A DNA stretch of 64,000 bases from an uncultured Acetobacteraceae bacterium (GTDB taxonomy: Bacteria; Pseudomonadota; Alphaproteobacteria; Acetobacterales; Acetobacteraceae), in the NCBI GenBank assembly GCA_903895595.1, contig CAITUP010000064.1, positions 62,001 to 126,000 on the forward strand, written 5' to 3'. The position numbers and the translations under genes are program-made. This document shows positions 1 to 7,625 of this stretch, in pieces. The notes below the pieces were generated by a model. It was not told where the DNA came from. It did not search any database and worked only from the letters and a program-made list of their open reading frames with translations. Position 1 is the stretch's first letter; every line of letters begins with the position of its first letter.

Positions 1-225
1 ACCCAAATACAGACAACCGCGCCGCCGGTTGAACAGCGCCAACCCCACGGTTTCGCCGTCCTCCGTCGCCTCGGCCAGAACCGGGTCGGGGAACCGTTCC
101 GCCGCCAGACAGCCGGTCCAGGTCCAGGTTTGGAAGAACGACGCCTCGGCACGCGCCTCCAAGGCCCGCCAGCGTGTCTCCAGGGCCGATATATCCGCGA
201 TGCCGCTCAGACGGACCTGGATCAC
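1..225 (-). CDS. CelD/BcsL-like GNAT acetyltransferase, N-terminal part only (cut by window edge)
   Basis: Reading the minus strand from a GTG at 225 gives 75 open codons to the window edge. The peptide contains the segments LETRWRALEARAE and FFQTWTWT, followed by a hydrophobic strand (VGLALFNRR). This resembles the start of CelD/BcsL-type GNAT acetyltransferases found in polysaccharide clusters. The GTG overlaps the TGA of the upstream glycosyltransferase in a GTGA arrangement, which implies coupled translation; another GTG lies at 237. Acetylation of an exported polysaccharide is a reasonable inference from the family and the neighbour. The catalytic half is outside the window, so the family call is provisional. 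Confidence 0.6.
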   Translation of the reverse strand, partial: MIQVRLSGIADISALETRWRALEARAEASFFQTWTWTGCLAAERFPDPVLAEATEDGETVGLALFNRRRGCLYLG

Positions 226-1319
226 GAACCGGTCCACAACGTCCGATACCGCTCGAACATCGCGGTATCGGCGAAATCCCTGGTCGCCTTGGCGAGGTTC
301 GCAGCACCCAGGCGCAACCGCAACGCCCGGTCGCGCAGCAGAGCCGTCAACGCCTCCGCCAGCGCTTCATCGGACAGAGGCACCACGAACCCATCCTGTT
401 CCGGCGGCAGCATCGACCGCACGTCGCCAACATCGGTCGAGGCCGCCGGCAGCCCGCAAGCCATCGCTTCGATCAGCGACAGCGGCATCTGTTCGGTGTC
501 CGACGACAGCGCGAACACGTCGAACCCGGCGTACAGCGCCGGCGTGTCGTCCCGATGACCGGTAAACAACACGCGGTCAGCCACCCCGAGTTCCGCCGCG
601 AGCGCGGTCAAGCCCGCCCGCTCCGCCCCGTCGCCGACAATCGTCAGACGTCCGGGCGTGCGCGACGCAGCGATGGCAAACGCGCGCAGCAGCCGCCCGA
701 GATTCTTTTCCTCCCGCAACGCCGCGATGGTGCCGATCGTCGGAATTTCCGAACGCTGCGCCCGGTCCGGCGCGGCGAAACGGGTCAGATCGATCCCGTT
801 CGGCACGTAAAGCACCCGCTTGGGATTCAGCTTCCACACTTCGGTCGCGATCCGCACCAAGTTCCGCGACGGCAACACCACCTCGCTGCGGGCGAGCACC
901 AGACGGTTCATCCAGACCCGCCGGGGAATCTGAACGGCGCGTTCCTCCGGCCCGAATCCATCGACGATATGGATATGGCGGGTCACCGGCGGAATATTCG
1001 CCATCGCGAACTCGATGGCGCCCCAATTGCCGGTCACCAGCACGTCCGGCCGCCATGCCTTCAACAGCCGCCGGAAGCGACGGGCATTACCGAACATCGC
1101 GCCCTTGGGCGCAGCGACAACAGGGAAGATCGCGTCCAGATCGGGCCGCAGTCGTTCCCGGCATTCCAGATTGCCGTCCAACGACACGACGATATGCCGG
1201 AACGCCGGCCCGAAATGGTTCGCCACCGCCGCGAAACGCACCTGCGCCCCCCCGACCGCGAAGCTCGGGAAAACATGCACCACCAGCGGTGCGCCTGGAT
1301 CGGTCGGACGGTCGGACAT
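222..1319 (-). CDS. Glycosyltransferase family 4 protein
   Basis: 365 aa. The N-terminal half carries the sugar-acceptor fold start FPSFAVGGAQVRF (about residues 14-26). The C-terminal half has the GT-B donor-binding region, including TIGTIAALREEKNLGRLL, LTIVGDGAER and the E-x7-E motif EQMPLSLIEAMACGLP. A retaining GT4 transferase that moves a sugar from a nucleotide donor to a lipid-linked or polysaccharide acceptor at the cytoplasmic face is expected. The ATG at 1319 was chosen because it has a GAGGGG sequence upstream and leaves a short gap to the divergent gene at 1357; upstream in-frame starts would overlap that gene. It overlaps the following CelD-like gene by 4 bases. The exact sugar cannot be read from sequence. 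Confidence 0.88.
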   Translation of the reverse strand: MSDRPTDPGAPLVVHVFPSFAVGGAQVRFAAVANHFGPAFRHIVVSLDGNLECRERLRPDLDAIFPVVAAPKGAMFGNARRFRRLLKAWRPDVLVTGNWGAIEFAMANIPPVTRHIHIVDGFGPEERAVQIPRRVWMNRLVLARSEVVLPSRNLVRIATEVWKLNPKRVLYVPNGIDLTRFAAPDRAQRSEIPTIGTIAALREEKNLGRLLRAFAIAASRTPGRLTIVGDGAERAGLTALAAELGVADRVLFTGHRDDTPALYAGFDVFALSSDTEQMPLSLIEAMACGLPAASTDVGDVRSMLPPEQDGFVVPLSDEALAEALTALLRDRALRLRLGAANLAKATRDFADTAMFERYRTLWTGS

Positions 1320-1356
1320 CTTGACGTACAGCAGCCCCTCGGACGATGCCTGCGTC

Positions 1357-2313
1357 ATGACCGACGCCCAGCCTTCGATGATCCGGCATAGCGCAATCGC
1401 TTTTCTTCTCGCAACGCTGCTGCTGGCCGGCGTCGCCGTACCAGCACAGGCGCGCGTGCTGCTGGTCGGACCGCAGCGCGCGATCCAACTGCCAAGCCAA
1501 GCCGCCGCGATCGCCCGCGATGGAGACCGGATCGTGATCGACCCCGGCATTTACCGCGACTGCGCGGTCTGGCGCGCATCCAATCTGGTCATCGAAGGCC
1601 GAGCGCCGGGGGTCACGATGAGCGGGCGCGTGTGCTTCGAGCGCGGGATATTCATTTTCGCAGGCAACAACACCACGGTACGCAACCTCGCCTTCGCCGG
1701 GGCACACGGACTATGGCACACCGCCGCCGGCATTCTGCAGGAAGGCAACAACCTGCTCGTCGAGAACAGCCGGTTCGAGGACAACGAAAACGGCATTCTG
1801 GCCGGTGGCGGGCCGGCCAGCCAAATTCGCGTGGTGAACAGCAGATTCCGCGGCAACGGGTCCTGCCAGGGAGCCTGCGCGCATGGCATCTACGTCGGCG
1901 GGCCCATTGCCTCGCTGGAGGTGGAACGATGCCACTTCCTGGACACCCGAACCGCCCACCACATCAAATCACGCGCCCGCACCACGATCGTGCGGGACAG
2001 CTATATCGCCGACGGGGACAGCGGCACGTCCAGCTACCTGATCGACATACCGAACGGCGGGAACGCGCTGGTCCAGCACAACACCCTGCATAAGGGGCGG
2101 AACAGCGGCAATCCCGAGGTCGCCATCACCATTGGCGAGGAGGGCGTGAAGAACCCCACCGGGTCGGTGATCGTCCGCGACAATTCGTTCGCGAGCGCCC
2201 TGCCCGCCCCCACCATCTTCGTGCGCAACAACACCACGACCGCGGCGATCCTGAGCGGCAACCGGCTGGAAGGCCGCATAGCTCCGCTCACAGGACCGGG
2301 CAGCGTTCAGTAG
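1357..2313 (+). CDS. Secreted right-handed parallel beta-helix protein
   Basis: 318 aa, or 311 aa if the second ATG at 1378 is used. A signal peptide with hydrophobic core AIAFLLATLLLAGVA ends near PAQA. After it come repeated rung-like segments: NTTVRNLAFAGAHG, NNLLVENSRFEDNENG, QIRVVNSRFRGNG, SLEVERCHFLDTR, TTIVRDSYIADG, NALVQHNTLHKG and GSVIVRDNSFAS. These spaced N-x-F/S patterns are typical of parallel beta-helix (pectate-lyase-like or NosD/Beta_helix) proteins. Such proteins bind, cleave or epimerise polysaccharides, which fits the glycosyltransferase transcribed divergently from it. No catalytic residues of a named lyase family were identified. Its stop overlaps the convergent dehydrogenase by 7 bases. 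Confidence 0.82.
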   Translation: MTDAQPSMIRHSAIAFLLATLLLAGVAVPAQARVLLVGPQRAIQLPSQAAAIARDGDRIVIDPGIYRDCAVWRASNLVIEGRAPGVTMSGRVCFERGIFIFAGNNTTVRNLAFAGAHGLWHTAAGILQEGNNLLVENSRFEDNENGILAGGGPASQIRVVNSRFRGNGSCQGACAHGIYVGGPIASLEVERCHFLDTRTAHHIKSRARTTIVRDSYIADGDSGTSSYLIDIPNGGNALVQHNTLHKGRNSGNPEVAITIGEEGVKNPTGSVIVRDNSFASALPAPTIFVRNNTTTAAILSGNRLEGRIAPLTGPGSVQ

Positions 2314-3317
2314 GACTCCGGCGGGATCACATTCTGCGGCTTCGGCCCCAACAGCGCGGCACGCATGGTTTCCGCGGATTTCGACCGGATGTCGTCCCAG
2401 GCCTGCGGCGTGTAAAAGGCCGAATGCGGCGTGATGATCAGCCGTCCGATCGTCCAAGGCTCCCGCGCCCGGTAGGCTCTGATCAGTTCGGGAACGGGTT
2501 CGACCGGCGGCTCGACCGGCACCACATCCAGCCCGACACCGGATAAATGACCGCTTTTCAGGTGCTTGGCGACGGCGTCGATATCGACGATCGGGCCGCG
2601 CGCCGTATTCACCAGCACCGCCCCTTTCGGTAGCAACGACAGCGCTCGGTCGTCGATCAGGCCGCGGGTTTCCGGTGTCAACGGCACGTGGATGGACAAC
2701 GTGTCGGTCTGTTCCAGCAGCGCCTCCAGCGTCGGCGCGCGCTGAATGCCCAGGCCGAGTTCCACACCGTTCGGCAGGTTCGGATCGAAGAACACGACGC
2801 GGAAGCCGAAAGCCTTGGCGCGGAGGGCAACGGCGGTGGCGATACGGCCCATGCCGACGATGCCGAAGGTCTGCACGGACGAACGCTTGAGCAGGGGATC
2901 GTCGATGTAGCGCCACGCCGCCGGCGGATCGGCGCGCTGCGCCTCCAGATGCATCAGCAGCCCGCGCCGCAGGGCCAAGGCCAGAGACATCGCGTGGTCC
3001 GCGACCTCGGTCGTGCCATAGTCGGGGACGTTCAAGATCATGATCTGCCGGCCGTTGGCGGCGACGCGGTCGAGGTTGTCGTAGCCGACGCCCATGCGGC
3101 AGATCGCGCGCAGACGGGGGAACCGCTCCAGGTCCTTGGCGGTGACCTTGTAGCGCAGGATCATCAGGCCCTCGGCCACGGCGCAGTCCTCATCCGACAG
3201 GTCGGCCAGGCCCGTGGTCGGCGCGGGCGGGAAGATCACGCGGACGTCGGGGCCGTAGATGCGGCGCTCGACGCTGTCGTCCGGGTACGATTTCTCGGAG
3301 TAGAGGACGGTGGGCAT
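2307..3317 (-). CDS. D-isomer-specific 2-hydroxyacid dehydrogenase (CtBP-like)
   Basis: 336 aa from the ATG at 3317, which has a GAGGG ribosome site. The Rossmann NAD-binding motif is GIVGMGRIATAVALRAKAFG near residue 155. The catalytic triad is visible: Arg in NTARGPIVD, Glu in LDVVPVEPP and His in ITPHSAFYTPQ. The family reduces 2-keto acids or oxidises D-2-hydroxy acids with NAD(P). The substrate is not predictable. The gene stands alone between a convergent beta-helix gene and a divergent Uma2 gene. A second, unlike member of the same superfamily lies at 43748-44794. Confidence 0.9.
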   Translation of the reverse strand: MPTVLYSEKSYPDDSVERRIYGPDVRVIFPPAPTTGLADLSDEDCAVAEGLMILRYKVTAKDLERFPRLRAICRMGVGYDNLDRVAANGRQIMILNVPDYGTTEVADHAMSLALALRRGLLMHLEAQRADPPAAWRYIDDPLLKRSSVQTFGIVGMGRIATAVALRAKAFGFRVVFFDPNLPNGVELGLGIQRAPTLEALLEQTDTLSIHVPLTPETRGLIDDRALSLLPKGAVLVNTARGPIVDIDAVAKHLKSGHLSGVGLDVVPVEPPVEPVPELIRAYRAREPWTIGRLIITPHSAFYTPQAWDDIRSKSAETMRAALLGPKPQNVIPPESY

Positions 3318-3427
3318 GGGCGGTTCCCTCGGTTTCTGCGTTGAGGGCATTCAGCGCGGGTGCGGGGGGTGGGTCAACCCGCGAAATGCTTTGAATACCG
3401 GCGCGTCCGGCGTTATAAAATCGGGGT

Positions 3428-4003
3428 ATGAGCGCTTCCCATCGCAAGCCGATGACGCTGCCCGAATTCCTCGCCTGGGAGGAACGGCAGGATCTGCGTT
3501 ACGAATTCGACGGGTTCCGACCGGTCGGTATGACAGGTGGGACGGTCGCGCACGACGAAATCACCTTTAATATTCGCAGTGCTATGGGCACGCGTCTCGG
3601 CGGTAAACCGTGCCGCCCTCTGGGACCCAACGTTAAAATCGTCGCCGATGGCAAGGTCTACTACCCCGACGCCTTCGTCACCTGCCGCCCCGTCGCCCCG
3701 AAAGCGACCGTCGCGGAAGAACCCGTCGTCGTGTTCGAGGTGACCAGCGAAGGCAGCCACCAGACCGACCTGATCGTCAAAAACCGATCCTATCGCGCGA
3801 CTCCGAGCATCCAACGGTACATCATCGTGCAGCAGACGCAGAAGGCGGCGATTGTGTTCATGCGCCGGGACGAGGACTGGTTGACCGAGATCGTGTCCGG
3901 CGACAACGCGGTCCTGCACTTGCCGGAGATCGAGATCATGGTGCCGTTGGAGGAGCTTTACCGGAACGTGGAGCTGGAACCGCTCCCGGAAGACGAGCGC
4001 TAA
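3428..4003 (+). CDS. Uma2 family (DUF820) PD-(D/E)XK nuclease-fold protein
   Basis: 191 aa. The start MTLPEFLAWEERQDLRYEFDG matches the usual opening of Uma2/DUF820 proteins. The putative active site is PDAFVTC (Asp near residue 81) followed by VVVFEVTSEGSHQTDLIVK (Glu near residue 103), consistent with the PD-(D/E)XK nuclease fold. Family members are mostly cyanobacterial and of unknown biological role; activity on nucleic acid is inferred only from the fold. It is a single gene, convergent with the HAD gene and sharing 4 bases (CTAA) at the stops. Confidence 0.85.
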   Translation: MSASHRKPMTLPEFLAWEERQDLRYEFDGFRPVGMTGGTVAHDEITFNIRSAMGTRLGGKPCRPLGPNVKIVADGKVYYPDAFVTCRPVAPKATVAEEPVVVFEVTSEGSHQTDLIVKNRSYRATPSIQRYIIVQQTQKAAIVFMRRDEDWLTEIVSGDNAVLHLPEIEIMVPLEELYRNVELEPLPEDER

Positions 4004-4698
4004 CCAGCCCCGACCAGCAAATCCGCCAACGCCGTCATATCCCGCACGATCACGTCCGGCTGATACGGCCACTCCGCGAACGGGCGCTGGCGGCGGTCGA
4101 TGAAAGCCGCCCGCATGCCGGCCGCCTTGGCGCCGACGCAGTCGAATTCGTGGTTGGCGACGAACAGAATCTCGTCCATTCGCAGCCCGAGGATTTCCGC
4201 CGCTTTCGTGTAGGTCGCGACATGCGGCTTGAACGCGTTGGCCTCGGCGACCGAGATCGTGGCGTCGTAGTGCAGCCCGTGATGCGCCTTGGCGGCTTCC
4301 AGCATGTCCGGATCGCCGTTCGACAGTACCGCGATTTTGAATTTCGTCCGAAGCCGGTCCAGCGCGGCCGGGATTTCCGGGAAGGGCTTCAGCCGCTCGA
4401 TACTGGCGACCAGCGCGTGCACTTCCTCGGCCGTATGCGCGATCCCGGCGCGACGGAGCACCTGCGTCACCGACAGATGCCCGATCTCCCGGTACGGCAT
4501 GTGCTGCTTGTGCACCAGCGCGTCGATCATGGAATTTTCGTAGTGCGTCCGCCGCCACCACGTGACGAAGGCGTTGGGGTTGCCGGTCCACCCCTTGGAG
4601 GCAAGGTACGGCGTCGCGACCTCGATCAGGCCGCCTTGCATGTCGACCAGCGTACCGTACTGGTCGAACATGCAGACTTTGACGCCGTCGAACGCCAC
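4000..4698 (-). CDS. HAD superfamily, haloacid dehalogenase type II-like protein
   Basis: 232 aa from a GTG directly abutting the korB stop (TAGGTG). The HAD nucleophile motif FDQYGTLVD lies near residue 11, followed by VLSNGDPDML (motif II) and NAFKPHVATY with the conserved Lys. Motif III is FVANHEFDCVGAKAAG. By alignment from memory with type II L-2-haloacid dehalogenases (FVSSNAWDATGA), the Ser and Asn residues of that motif are replaced by Ala and His, so true dehalogenation of 2-halo acids is uncertain. Another small-molecule hydrolase or phosphatase role is possible. It may be cotranscribed with the kor genes, since there is no gap to korB. Confidence 0.8.
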   Translation of the reverse strand: MAFDGVKVCMFDQYGTLVDMQGGLIEVATPYLASKGWTGNPNAFVTWWRRTHYENSMIDALVHKQHMPYREIGHLSVTQVLRRAGIAHTAEEVHALVASIERLKPFPEIPAALDRLRTKFKIAVLSNGDPDMLEAAKAHHGLHYDATISVAEANAFKPHVATYTKAAEILGLRMDEILFVANHEFDCVGAKAAGMRAAFIDRRQRPFAEWPYQPDVIVRDMTALADLLVGAG

Positions 4699-5754
4699 CT
4701 AACGGAGACCGGCGTTGATCCGTTCCAGCGCCCGAGCACCGGGGACAAGAGCATCGTCGTTCAGAGCGTTGAGCGGGGTTTCCACCGTATCCAGATGGGC
4801 ATGCAGATCGCGCGGGTTCGGATCGACATACAGCAGGCCGGTCACGATTTCGCCCGCCGCCGCACGCTCCTGCATATAGGTCAGGGCGGCAACACGGTCG
4901 TTCACGTCGTAGCTCGTGTGCAGCTTGCGCAGCGCCAGCACCGACCCGTCGTGCTGGGTAACCATTTCCATGGTGCCCGGCTCGTAATCGACGGTGATTT
5001 CCTCGCGGCCGCTGATCACGTCCAGGCTGTTCAAAGCCTCATTGTGTTCGCGGACATAATCGAAGCTTTTGGTCGAGCCTTCGTGGTTGTTGAAGGCCAC
5101 GCAGGGGGAGATGCAGTCGATGAAGGCGATGCCCTTGTGCTGCAACGCGGCCTCGATCAGCGGCACCAGCTGCGTCTTGTCGCCGGAGAAGCTGCGCGCC
5201 ACGAACGTCGCGCCCAGCTGCAGTGCTAGACCGACGAGGTCGATGGCCTCATCGCTGTTGACGACGCCGCGCTTGGATTTCGCACCCTTGTCGGAGGTCG
5301 CCGAGAACTGCCCCTTGGTCAGGCCGTACACGCCGTTGTTCTCGACGATGTAGACCATGTTCACGCCGCGTCGCATGGCGTGGGCGAACTGGCCGATGCC
5401 GATCGAGGCGCTGTCGCCGTCGCCGGACACGCCCAGGTAGATCAGGTCCTTGTTGGCCAAATTGGCCCCGGTCGCGACCGACGGCATGCGGCCATGCACC
5501 GAGTTGAACCCGTGCGAGGCGCCCAGGAAGTAGGTCGGCGTCTTGGAGGAGCAGCCGATGCCCGACATCTTGGCGACGCGATGCGGTTCGATATCCAGCT
5601 CGAAGCACGCCTTGACGATGGCGGCGCTGATGCTGTCGTGGCCGCAACCGGCGCACAACGTGGACACCGGACCTTCGTAGTCGCGGCGGGTGTAGCCCAG
5701 CGCGTTCTTCTGAAGGTCGGGATGATGCAGCTTGGGCTTCGGAATGAAGGTCAT
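4699..5754 (-). CDS. korB: 2-oxoacid:ferredoxin oxidoreductase, beta subunit (KorB-type)
   Basis: 351 aa. Near the N-terminus, LCAGCGHDSISAAI matches the conserved CxGCGH start of beta subunits. The thiamine-diphosphate site is GDGDSASIGIGQFAHAMRRG with VENNGVYGLTKGQ. Together with the alpha/gamma subunit encoded just upstream it oxidatively decarboxylates a 2-oxoacid, most likely 2-oxoglutarate, to the acyl-CoA while reducing ferredoxin; the reverse carboxylation is also possible. The ATG overlaps the korA stop by 4 bases (ATGA). Substrate specificity (2-oxoglutarate versus pyruvate or other) is inferred from overall resemblance, not proven. Confidence 0.9.
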   Translation of the reverse strand: MTFIPKPKLHHPDLQKNALGYTRRDYEGPVSTLCAGCGHDSISAAIVKACFELDIEPHRVAKMSGIGCSSKTPTYFLGASHGFNSVHGRMPSVATGANLANKDLIYLGVSGDGDSASIGIGQFAHAMRRGVNMVYIVENNGVYGLTKGQFSATSDKGAKSKRGVVNSDEAIDLVGLALQLGATFVARSFSGDKTQLVPLIEAALQHKGIAFIDCISPCVAFNNHEGSTKSFDYVREHNEALNSLDVISGREEITVDYEPGTMEMVTQHDGSVLALRKLHTSYDVNDRVAALTYMQERAAAGEIVTGLLYVDPNPRDLHAHLDTVETPLNALNDDALVPGARALERINAGLR

Positions 5755-7625
5755 GACACCACCTCGGACTGCTTGGCGGGTTTGGCGATCTGCAACGCGT
5801 CGGCGATCGCACCGGAGATGAAGCGCGCGGTGATCGGCGTCCCATCGTAGTGCAGGATCTTCACCAATTGCTTCGGGTTGATTTCGAGCTCGTTGATCAG
5901 CAGGGACCGCATCTGGCCGTCGCGGTTCTGTTCGATCACGAACACCTTTTCATGGGCTTCGATGAACGCGTTCACCTCGTCGCCGAACGGGAAACCGCGG
6001 ACACGCAGCAGATCGAGCGACACGCCCAGCGCGTTCAACTGCTCATCCGCTTCCGGCATCGCCGGACTGGTGGAGCCGAAGTAGATCGCGCCGTATTTCG
6101 TCGGCTTCGACGCTTTCCGTTCGATCGCCGGCGGCACCATGGAACGGGCGGTATTATGCTTCTTCAGCAACCGCTCCATATTCTCTTGATAGTCGGGGCC
6201 CTCTTCGGAGTAGCGGGCCATCGAATCTTTCGACGTGCCGCGCGTGAAGAAAGCGCCCTTGGTCGGGTGGGTGCCGGGATAGGTGCGGTATGTAATGCCG
6301 TCGTTGTCGACGTCCAGATAGCGGCCGAACTTCTTACCGGCCTGCAGTTCCTCCGATGTCATCACCTTGCCGCGGTCCATCTTGCGGCTGTCGTCCCACA
6401 CGAACGGCTTCGTCAACCGGTCGTTCATGCCGATTTCGAGGTCGAGCATGACGAAGATCGGCGTCTGCAAGCGGTCCGCGAGGTCGAACGCCAAAGCGCC
6501 GAACTCGAAGCACTCGTAGCCGTCTTCGGGGATCAGCAGCACATGCTTGGTGTCGCCATGGCTGGCATAGGCGCAGGCCGTGATATCCGTCTGCTGCGTG
6601 CGCGTCGGCATGCCCGTGGACGGGCCGGACCGCTGCACGTCCATGATAACGGCCGGAATTTCGGCGAAATACGCGAGACCGATGAATTCCTGCATCAGCG
6701 AAATGCCGGGGCCGGAGGTCGCGGTGAACGCCCGAGCGCCGTTCCAGGCCGCACCGATCACCATGCCGATCGACGCTAATTCATCCTCTGCCTGGACAAT
6801 CGCAAAATTCTTTTTGCCGGTGGCTTTGTCCACCCGTAGCCGGTTGCAATAGCTGGTGAAAGCTTCCGCGACGGACGACGACGGGGTGATCGGATACCAC
6901 GCGCAGACAGTCGCGCCGCCATACACCGCGCCCAAGGCCGCGGCTGCGTTGCCGTCGATCAGGATGCGGTCGCCGACGGAATCCGCCTTACGCAGGGTCA
7001 GGCCGATCGGGCAATCCAGGTTCGCCTTCACCCAATCCAGGCCCATGTGCAGCGCCTGCACGTTCGCCTTGATCAGCCGTTCCCGGTTCTTGAACTGTTC
7101 GGCAAGCAGCTGCTCGATGCAGGGGACATCCATTTCCAGCAGCGCCGCCAAAGCGCCGAGGCCGACGATGTTCTTGAACAGCTGGCGCTCGCGCGGGTTG
7201 CTGTACGATTCGTTCGTCATGCGGGTCAGCGGCACGCCGATCACCACGATGTCGTCGCGGAACTTCGACGGCGGCATCGGCTTGGTGTTGTCGTAGAACA
7301 AATACCCGCCGGGCTCGATGCCCTTCACGTCGGCGTCCCAGGTCTGCGGGTTCATCGCGACCATCAGGTCGGGACCGCCGCCGCGCGCGCCCATGTAGCC
7401 GGCTTCGGAGATCCGAACCTCGTACCACGTGGGCAAGCCCTGAATGTTGGACGGAAAGATGTTCCGCGGTGTCGCCGTCACGCCCATGCGCAGCACCGAT
7501 TTGGCAAACAGCGCATTGGCGCTGGCCGAACCGGAGCCGTTCACATTGGCGAATTTAACGACGAAATCGTTAACCCGTTGGATACCCATAATCGCGGGGG
7601 CCACACGGTCTACTTGCTGCAACAT
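5751..7625 (-). CDS. korA: 2-oxoacid:ferredoxin oxidoreductase, fused gamma/alpha subunit (KorA-type)
   Basis: 624 aa from the ATG at 7625, which has GGAG a few bases upstream; a longer frame to 7700 exists but lacks support. Residues about 1-200 are the gamma domain (VNGSGSASANALFAKSVLRM, FPSNIQGLPTWYEVR). The alpha pyrimidine-binding domain follows (AAALGAVYGGATVCAWYPIT, TSGPGISLMQEFIGLAYFAE, VMDVQRSGPSTGMPT) and a C-terminal domain with GSTSPAMPEA ends it. This is the common gamma-alpha fusion of actinobacterial and alphaproteobacterial KorA. The start overlaps the end of the GltD-like gene by 16 bases and the stop overlaps korB by 4, indicating one operon of three genes. Confidence 0.9.
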   Translation of the reverse strand: MLQQVDRVAPAIMGIQRVNDFVVKFANVNGSGSASANALFAKSVLRMGVTATPRNIFPSNIQGLPTWYEVRISEAGYMGARGGGPDLMVAMNPQTWDADVKGIEPGGYLFYDNTKPMPPSKFRDDIVVIGVPLTRMTNESYSNPRERQLFKNIVGLGALAALLEMDVPCIEQLLAEQFKNRERLIKANVQALHMGLDWVKANLDCPIGLTLRKADSVGDRILIDGNAAAALGAVYGGATVCAWYPITPSSSVAEAFTSYCNRLRVDKATGKKNFAIVQAEDELASIGMVIGAAWNGARAFTATSGPGISLMQEFIGLAYFAEIPAVIMDVQRSGPSTGMPTRTQQTDITACAYASHGDTKHVLLIPEDGYECFEFGALAFDLADRLQTPIFVMLDLEIGMNDRLTKPFVWDDSRKMDRGKVMTSEELQAGKKFGRYLDVDNDGITYRTYPGTHPTKGAFFTRGTSKDSMARYSEEGPDYQENMERLLKKHNTARSMVPPAIERKASKPTKYGAIYFGSTSPAMPEADEQLNALGVSLDLLRVRGFPFGDEVNAFIEAHEKVFVIEQNRDGQMRSLLINELEINPKQLVKILHYDGTPITARFISGAIADALQIAKPAKQSEVVS

